NCBI GenBank assembly: GCA_964646435.1
Contig: CAZYEJ010000015.1
Span: 1-37,602 of the forward strand
DNA from: UBA3076 sp964646435
GTDB lineage: Bacteria > Desulfobacterota > Dissulfuribacteria > Dissulfuribacterales > UBA3076
Reading direction: 5' to 3'
DNA length: 37,602 nt
This document shows, piece after piece, positions 33,763-37,602 of this stretch. Position 1 is the stretch's first letter. Every line of letters starts with the position of its first letter. Below the pieces are notes generated by a model, which was not told the DNA's origin, made no database searches, and worked only from the letters and a program-made list of their open reading frames with translations. The translations under genes were made by a program, and so were the position numbers.

Positions 33763-34158
33763 TTATATCAGCATGACAGTCTCTATCTGTTTCACCACCT
33801 CGAAATGCTTATCCCTTGTCAGTAGCGTCCCCCCGGCTTTCATACAGGATGCCGCAATCCATACATCATTAATCGGTATTTTTGTTCCCTTTCTTTGTAA
33901 TGATAAAAATATAACGGCGTATTTTCTGGCAACATCTGCATCTACATTAATAATTTCAACTCTTAAGCGATTGATAAACTCATACAATTTTTTTTCGTTA
34001 AATTGCTGCCGACTCCCTTTCATGAACCCAAAATTGAGTTCTCCGAGAACCACGGAAGGTAGATATATCTGTTCGCCATGGATAGCCATAAAATTTACTG
34101 TCTCAGGCAGACCCTCTGCATAGTCGCTGTAGATATTGGTATCCAGTACAAGCTTCAA
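33763..34158 (-). CDS. vapC: VapC-type PIN toxin (module 1)
   Basis: 131 residues, one PIN domain. The metal-binding acids are in LDTNIY (Asp6), LGELNFG (Glu), INDVWIAA (Asp) and TRDKHFE (Asp). VapC toxins cut tRNA or rRNA. Start is TTG overlapping the antitoxin stop (TTGA), so it is translated after the upstream antitoxin. The overlap and order, antitoxin first, are typical. First of three PIN toxins in a 3.6-kb island. Confidence 0.92.
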   Translation of the reverse strand: MKLVLDTNIYSDYAEGLPETVNFMAIHGEQIYLPSVVLGELNFGFMKGSRQQFNEKKLYEFINRLRVEIINVDADVARKYAVIFLSLQRKGTKIPINDVWIAASCMKAGGTLLTRDKHFEVVKQIETVMLI

Positions 34159-34394
34159 TCCCAGTCCCCCTCAATAACCTGGTTGAAGACTTCGGTAGCT
34201 TTTCTTAATTCCTCTGCTTCAGCATGAGAGAGCCAGCCTGCAAGTCCGCGGATTACCTTTTCACGATTCTTCACCAAACCCAGCTTTTCATCCACAGCCT
34301 CAAGAATAAACGCCGATTTCGTTTTTTTTGCTTTCACTGCGGCGTTTTTAATCATCTCTTCCTTTTTCGATGGTATCCTTAAGCTTAAAGGCAT
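34155..34394 (-). CDS. Antitoxin of module 1, ribbon-helix-helix type
   Basis: 79 residues from ATG 34394, which has GGAGGT 6 nt upstream; the frame is open further up but crosses the promoter. The start PLSLRIPSKKEEMIKNAAVKAKKTKSAFI matches a ribbon-helix-helix DNA-binding strand and helix. The acidic C-terminal part (SHAEAEELRKATEVFNQVIEGDWD) should wrap the toxin. It is expected to neutralise the VapC next to it and repress its own promoter. Confidence 0.85.
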   Translation of the reverse strand: MPLSLRIPSKKEEMIKNAAVKAKKTKSAFILEAVDEKLGLVKNREKVIRGLAGWLSHAEAEELRKATEVFNQVIEGDWD

Positions 34395-34425
34395 AGGTTT
34401 ACCTCCATGTATCGCATATTTAATA

Positions 34426-34454
34426 AATGTATCTTGAAATAATGGTGATGTCAA
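34426..34454 (-). promoter_or_regulatory. Promoter of toxin-antitoxin module 1
   Basis: On the - strand TTGACA (34449-34454), a 17-nt spacer and TACATT (34426-34431). Direct repeats GATACAT flank the -10 region and the small palindrome ATTTATTAAAT (34417-34427), likely autorepressor sites. Confidence 0.65.
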
Positions 34455-34660
34455 CAAGTTAGGCTCGATGCATCTGGTGTCCTACATGACGTTATGGCAC
34501 GTGGAATTGAGCCATTTTTCTGAAGAGGCCATGAAATAATTAATAGAGATTCACAGGTTCAATGCGAAGCTTATACCTTTGGGGTTAATCCTGTCTGGCA
34601 AAAAAAATTGCAAATATGTAAATCAATATATAAATCTTGTTTATCCTGTCAGAGAAATCC

Positions 34661-34728
34661 AGCCGAAGACGGCTAATCTAATTCAAAAATGGCGTCCCAT
34701 AGAGCGCTTCAGGAAAGAGCAGCCGTCT
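34661..34728 (+). terminator. Possible hairpin terminator in the gap before vapBC
   Basis: AGACGGCT (34667-34674) can pair with AGCCGTCT (34721-34728), followed by T5. The first half also forms a small hairpin AGCCG-AAGA-CGGCT. The loop is long (46 nt), so this is uncertain. The rest of the gap 34455-34800 shows no gene I can support. Confidence 0.35.
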
Positions 34729-34801
34729 TTTTTCCAGCTTGTCTTGCTAGTCCATGAGTGTGCAGCTTCTGGATGATTCTCATAAGACTTGGTATATATC
34801 T

Positions 34802-34842
34802 TTGCAATATGCTCATTATGGGATATATTGTTATCATATATC
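34802..34842 (+). promoter_or_regulatory. vapBC promoter with palindromic operator
   Basis: TTGCAA (34802-34807), 16-nt spacer, TATATT (34824-34829). The perfect inverted repeat GATATAT (34822-34828) and ATATATC (34836-34842), spaced by 7 nt, covers the -10 box and start site, fitting repression by the VapB-VapC complex. Confidence 0.65.
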
Positions 34843-34870
34843 AATCTATAAATGAAAAGGATTTATATCC

Positions 34871-35104
34871 ATGGGAAAAACAACAGCGAAAGTGTTTGTG
34901 AACGGAAGGAGTCAGGCCGTCCGTATCCCCAAGAAGTTCCGTTTTAATACCAACGAAGTTTTTGTTGAGCGGGAAGGAAATCGCATAATCCTCACGCCCA
35001 GGCCAAAATCTTGGGATCAATATTTTGCCAAAGCTAAGCCTTTTAGTGATGACTTTCCAGATCATATTGAAAATTTATTGCCTGAAGAACGTGAGGCGCT
35101 TTGA
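34871..35104 (+). CDS. vapB: VapB antitoxin, AbrB/SpoVT swapped-hairpin type
   Basis: 77 residues. The N-terminal half TTAKVFVNGRSQAVRIPKKF is the AbrB-type DNA-binding motif (strand, NGRSQAVRIP turn). The C-terminal half is acidic and disordered-looking (DDFPDHIENLLPEEREAL), for toxin binding. AAAGG lies 10 nt before ATG. The stop TGA shares one base with the vapC ATG (TGATG), the usual coupling. Confidence 0.92.
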   Translation: MGKTTAKVFVNGRSQAVRIPKKFRFNTNEVFVEREGNRIILTPRPKSWDQYFAKAKPFSDDFPDHIENLLPEEREAL

Positions 35105-35508
35105 TGAAGTACCTGCTGGATACAAACGTCTGTATTGCCATCATCAAGGAGTGCCCCGAAGAAGTAAAGGCAAAACTCTTGAAAATCCCAATTGGAGAAA
35201 TCGGAATATCGAGCATCGTGCTGGCGGAGTTATGGTATGGAATCAGACTGTCCCGGAAGCGCGAACATAACGAGGCTGCGTTAAATGAATTTCTGGAGTA
35301 TGTGACTGTATTGGACTGGCCGGAGCAGGCCGCACCTGAATATGGAATGATTCGTGTGCATCTCAAGAAAAAAGGAACTCCCATCGGGGCCAACGATCTT
35401 TTGATCGCCGCTCATGCATTGGCGCTGGATGCAGTATTGGTTACGGATAATATCAGAGAATTTGAGCGCATACCGAGCCTAAAAATGGAAAATTGGATCT
35501 CTCGATAG
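35104..35508 (+). CDS. vapC: VapC-type PIN toxin (module 2)
   Basis: 134 residues. Acids at LLDTNVC (Asp6), LAELWYG, ANDLLIAAHA and TDNIREFERI complete the PIN site. It resembles the VapC/FitB toxins that cut initiator tRNA, such as Shigella and Salmonella VapC, which pair with AbrB-type VapB as here. ATG 35104 overlaps the vapB stop. A transposase-derived MITE starts 57 nt after the stop. Confidence 0.94.
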   Translation: MKYLLDTNVCIAIIKECPEEVKAKLLKIPIGEIGISSIVLAELWYGIRLSRKREHNEAALNEFLEYVTVLDWPEQAAPEYGMIRVHLKKKGTPIGANDLLIAAHALALDAVLVTDNIREFERIPSLKMENWISR

Positions 35509-35564
35509 ACAAGTCCCCGTGCCCTATTTATGGCTCCTGATTTGTTGTCCTGTCAGGAAGAATC

Positions 35565-35717
35565 TGGGGGACGGAGTTAGCTTAATAGTTTGGTTTAAAG
35601 AAGCGGGAGGCTGTGAGGCAATACCGAAAGTTCATTGAAGATGGTTTTAATATGGGGAGACGTGAAAAATTTGCAAAAGAGGATAATGTTAAACTATTAA
35701 ACTAACTCCATTCCCCA
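35565..35717. mobile_element. MITE derived from a REP-associated tyrosine transposase
   Basis: Imperfect terminal inverted repeats of 27 nt (35565-35591 and 35691-35717, 24 of 27 matching) begin with TGGGGGACGGAGTTAG. They enclose only the last codons of a transposase. GGGGACGGAGTTAG-type ends are characteristic of elements moved by TnpA-REP (IS200/IS605-like) enzymes. Total length is about 153 nt. Confidence 0.75.
35601..35705 (+). pseudogene. C-terminal remnant of a TnpA-REP-like transposase
   Basis: One frame reads KREAVRQYRKFIEDGFNMGR, then a short basic tail, and stops at TAA 35703-35705 inside the right inverted repeat. This resembles the C-terminal end of REP-associated transposases (Y-x2-F-x2-G/D, then GRR). 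There is no start and the catalytic HUH and Tyr parts are gone. Confidence 0.6.
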
Positions 35718-35803
35718 AATTCCAGTCCCTCTCCATACCTTTGTTGGCCTGCGTTCTGGAGAAAACGATTTTTTTCATTCGGAGCTTTCACACAATTCAA
35801 TTT

Positions 35804-36214
35804 TTACGAAGGTCTGGCAAATGAAATCGTCTCAAGGCCAGGTACTCTTTCAAACTCTTTAGTGTTTTCTGTTAAAACCGCACAATTATGAACAATTGCT
35901 GTCGCAGCTATTATCAAATCATGTGCTCCAATCATCTTCCCTTGTTTGGCCAAAGTTGCAAACAAACCAGCATGAACTCTGGCTTCTTCAGTCTCAAAAC
36001 TCAATATAGGTATTTTTGCCAATATTGATTCGACAAAAGCTGAACGACGAACTTTTTGTGCTTCCGTTTTTGCATAATGAACGCCAACTAATAACTCTGA
36101 CGAGGTGATAGCGCTTATATAAACGTCTCCATATTTTTCCCATTTTGAAAAATCGATTGGATTGCTGGAACGTTCAAAATGGATAAATACATTGGTATCA
36201 AGCATTAATCCCAT
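35804..36214 (-). CDS. vapC: VapC-type PIN toxin (module 3)
   Basis: 136 residues. PIN acids at MLDTNVF (Asp6), SSELLVG and AHDLIIAATA are present. At the fourth site the sequence is LTENTKEFERV, with Glu/Asn where Asp is commoner, still within family range. Paired with a Phd-type antitoxin that overlaps its start by 10 nt. Distinct in sequence from the two other PIN toxins nearby, so the three are not recent duplicates. Confidence 0.92.
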   Translation of the reverse strand: MGLMLDTNVFIHFERSSNPIDFSKWEKYGDVYISAITSSELLVGVHYAKTEAQKVRRSAFVESILAKIPILSFETEEARVHAGLFATLAKQGKMIGAHDLIIAATAIVHNCAVLTENTKEFERVPGLETISFARPS

Positions 36215-36474
36215 TGGTTCCGTTCCATGGGAATTTGTTTTTTTATATCAGCCAAATCTTCAGCAAAGGCTTCTGAGTCCTCAGCAAGTGAAGGAAGCTC
36301 ATGAAAAAAACGATTCAAATGTTTAACTTTCAATGGTGATTCCGGAGAAACCGGAGATATTCGAGCGATAACTCTGTTCCCTCGTTCTAATTCGACAATG
36401 GTTCCTTGATACAATACTCGATTCATCAAATCTGAAAATTGACGAACAGCTTGTGTTACACTTATACGTTCCAT
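36205..36474 (-). CDS. Phd/YefM-type antitoxin (module 3)
   Basis: 89 residues. The start MERISVTQAVRQFSDLMNRV and GTIVELERGNRVIARISP match the Phd/YefM fold. The C-terminal region, rich in Asp and Glu (EDSEAFAEDLADIKKQI), is the toxin-binding tail. AAGGAAGG lies 5 nt before ATG. It is first in the operon and expected to repress it, with strength set by the toxin ratio. Confidence 0.9.
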   Translation of the reverse strand: MERISVTQAVRQFSDLMNRVLYQGTIVELERGNRVIARISPVSPESPLKVKHLNRFFHELPSLAEDSEAFAEDLADIKKQIPMERNQWD

Positions 36475-36505
36475 TATAGCCTTCCTTATCCAGTAAATCG
36501 TATAA

Positions 36506-36541
36506 TATGATTATCATACAATCCTTTATTTTGATTGTAAA
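36506..36541 (-). promoter_or_regulatory. Promoter and operator of toxin-antitoxin module 3
   Basis: On the - strand TTTACA (36536-36541), 17-nt spacer, TATGAT (36513-36518). The 13-nt palindrome TATGAT-A-ATCATA (36506-36518) overlaps the -10 box, a natural Phd operator. Confidence 0.65.
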
Positions 36542-36686
36542 GGAGTTTTCTCGATGCTTTTTTTTGCGCTTTTTTCGAAGCTTTGTCGAAGTGTAAAAAT
36601 TTAAAAACTTGTCTTAAATTGTTCTGGAGAAGAATGCGGATGAAGCAATCGTTTCAAAATATCGAGAAAGCAGGCCAACGCTGAAG

Positions 36687-36782
36687 TCACCTGCCGGAAA
36701 AGCTATGATGAAGCTGGCAGATGCAAAGCTTTGCGAAAATAAAATAAATACGAAAAATGCCACAGCTTTTCCGGTCAGGTGA
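36687..36782. repeat. Inverted-repeat element with inner palindrome
   Basis: TCACCTGCCGGAAAAGCT (36687-36704) is inverted at 36764-36782 with one extra base. Between them GCAAAGCTTTGC (36723-36734) is a perfect palindrome. The right arm supplies the final codons and stop of the brnTA frame. The remaining gap 36542-36686 shows no gene. Confidence 0.75.
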
Positions 36783-37293
36783 ACTGATTGGTTCGGGGCG
36801 GTTGCTTATGATGTGCAGCATATAGATCTAAAAGCCTGCGGATCATTTTTTGATATTGTGTATTATGCTTTTTTGCTTCATTTTTGAAAAAATCAACACT
36901 GTCTTTGCTGAGAGTGATAGTGATTTTTACATTCTCCTCTTTAAACAGCAAGCCTTCAGGAGGAGGCAGAAAATCATCAACTATACGTAATTTCCCCAAT
37001 GGTTCATCAGTGTATTTAATTTTGGTTTTCATATATTTTTTCCCTTTTCGCCAGTACCCTGCACCGATAATACGTATAACGCTACCACGATAAGTGAAAC
37101 GAACTGTTATAATTTCATCTCCGACTTTACCGAAACAGTAATATCGTTTTTCCTTTTGGCTGTGATTTAAATCCTCGGCAATAATGCGGTCAGGATCGAT
37201 AAAGGCATATTGAGCGAATTCAAATGAGACCCCATGTTTCTCCTGGTTTTCCTTGTCTTTTTTTGCATCCCATTCAAATCTTACCTTTTTCAT
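36775..37293 (-). CDS. brnT: BrnT toxin fused in frame to BrnA antitoxin
   Basis: 172 residues. Residues 1 to about 87 are a complete BrnT ribonuclease toxin: VRFEWDAKKDKENQEKHGVSFEFA, DLNHSQKEKRYYCFG, and the end GSVIRIIGAGYWRKGKKY. From Met88 on it is a complete BrnA antitoxin: KIKYTDEPLGKLRIVDDFLP, then a ribbon-helix-helix, NVKITITLSKDSVDFFK, and KHNTQYQKMIRRLLD. These are normally two overlapping genes. Here they are joined at GGG-A6-TATATG; one more A would end BrnT shortly after KKIYE and leave BrnA's ATG (37030-37032) as its own start, which has AAGGGA 8 nt upstream. So BrnA alone (85 residues) can probably still be made. Confidence 0.88.
   Translation of the reverse strand: MKKVRFEWDAKKDKENQEKHGVSFEFAQYAFIDPDRIIAEDLNHSQKEKRYYCFGKVGDEIITVRFTYRGSVIRIIGAGYWRKGKKYMKTKIKYTDEPLGKLRIVDDFLPPPEGLLFKEENVKITITLSKDSVDFFKNEAKKHNTQYQKMIRRLLDLYAAHHKQPPRTNQFT
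37036..37044 (-). other. GGG-A6 run at the BrnT-BrnA junction
   Basis: On the coding strand GGGAAAAAATATATG. Six A keep both genes in one frame. Seven A would give a stop nine codons past the run and two separate overlapping genes. A candidate for polymerase slippage, phase variation or a base-calling error. Confidence 0.7.
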
Positions 37294-37332
37294 AATTTAT
37301 CAATATCAAAGAGGAGGAATAAAAACAATATA

Positions 37333-37361
37333 AATATACATATAATAATATGGTTGTTCAA
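37333..37361 (-). promoter_or_regulatory. Promoter of the brnTA unit
   Basis: On the - strand TTGAAC (37356-37361), 17-nt spacer, TATATT (37333-37338), in an AT-rich stretch. The leader lacks a clear ribosome site before the brnT ATG. Confidence 0.5.
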
Positions 37362-37364
37362 GCT

Positions 37365-37499
37365 GGGCAGGTGAGCCCCGAACGCCGGGGTGACCGGCGA
37401 ATTTGCGGTGCTAATGACCGCTTGCGGTCGATTAGCATTGTAAAGGGAGGGAATGGGGGACATTCGTTCCGAACGTGCATAGCTTGCCTTGCAGCTATG
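37365..37499. other. Run of five small hairpins
   Basis: GGGC-AGGTGA-GCCC (37365-37378); CGCCGG-GGTGA-CCGGCG (37383-37399); GCTAATGACCGC with GCGGTCgATTAGC (37410-37436, one bulge); CGTTC-C-GAACG (37465-37475); CATAGCT-N8-AGCTATG (37478-37499). Either a structured RNA or a cluster of palindromic repeats. The remaining bases to 37602 show no gene I can support. Confidence 0.5.
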
Positions 37500-37602
37500 T
37501 AATATTGACAATCGGTTTTCAGGCCTGATTAATATAATCTTTCATGTCGGGCTTTTCCCCGGATGATACCGATTTCGTAATGCATGAATTTGTGACTCCA
37601 AG

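Noticed and set aside
34579..34776. 65-codon open frame in the gap before vapBC
   Set aside because: No family, no ribosome site, and it runs through a probable hairpin; treated as chance.
37383..37436. Integron attC site or cassette array around the toxin-antitoxin island
   Set aside because: The hairpins lack the conserved attC core sequences, the modules have their own promoters and lie in both orientations, and no integrase is present.
37290..37511. 73-codon frame at the right end, - strand
   Set aside because: It overlaps the brnTA promoter and the hairpin run, with no family likeness.
1..37602. tRNA, rRNA, tmRNA genes
   Set aside because: I looked for T-loop words and rRNA landmarks by eye and saw none; a covariance-model scan would be decisive.

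Overview
The window looks like a stretch of chromosome from an anaerobic, acetate-using Gram-negative bacterium, most likely of the former Deltaproteobacteria (Desulfobacterota). This placement is inferred from gene content: two AMP-forming acetyl-CoA synthetases with a porin and an OFA-family carrier, a sigma-54 regulator, flavin-dependent ThyX, KamA, a YcaO-TPR protein, an outer-membrane porin and lipoproteins. It also rests on AT-rich repeats in the gene gaps. No rRNA or tRNA gene was found, so the assignment is not secure.

Layout. 0-2 kb (+): the tail of a universal stress protein, a small Smr protein, an OB-fold lipoprotein and a two-CBS protein. 2-7.7 kb (-): guaA-dnaE-smpB. 7.75-7.9 kb: a nested palindromic element. 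8-9.3 kb (+): a sodium/amino-acid symporter. 9.3-12.8 kb (-): an FmdB zinc ribbon, rfbB-rfbD (dTDP-sugar synthesis) and a DUF368 polyprenyl-phosphate transporter. 13-14.4 kb (+): a promoter, a cobalamin riboswitch with its terminator, a metE gene reduced to its two ends, and intact thyX. 14.4-23 kb (+): a sigma-54 activator whose receiver lacks the phosphoacceptor Asp, a sigma-54 promoter, then acs-porin-acs-OFA transporter. 23-26 kb (+): an isochorismatase-like hydrolase, a small membrane protein, archease and RtcB (RNA repair). 26-31.3 kb: kamA and ycaO-TPR (-), then acylphosphatase, a small lipoprotein, EF-P and EpmA (+). 31.3-33.6 kb: a UMF1-type MFS carrier (-) and a PfkB-type kinase (+). 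33.7-37.3 kb: an island of four toxin-antitoxin modules, each with a different antitoxin type, mixed with palindromic elements and a transposase-derived MITE. 37.36-37.5 kb: a run of small hairpins.

How the genes work together. The 14.4-23 kb block reads as an acetate (or short-chain acid) uptake and activation unit: porin across the outer membrane, OFA carrier across the inner membrane, two synthetases making acyl-CoA, and a neighbouring sigma-54 activator with a good -24/-12 promoter in front of the first synthetase. kamA, efp and epmA together could supply beta-lysylation of EF-P Lys32. Archease and RtcB form the usual RNA-ligation pair.

Most notable: (1) a B12 riboswitch kept in full although its metE target is gutted, leaving thyX as the next intact gene; (2) a BrnT toxin and BrnA antitoxin joined in one frame at a six-A run, where one more A would restore two overlapping genes; (3) a pseudo-receiver sigma-54 regulator beside a sigma-54 acs promoter; (4) an orphan YcaO-TPR protein; (5) intergenic arrays with a strict 7-nt period and other dispersed repeats, one of which and a related 8-nt array now supply the start codons of kamA and dnaE.
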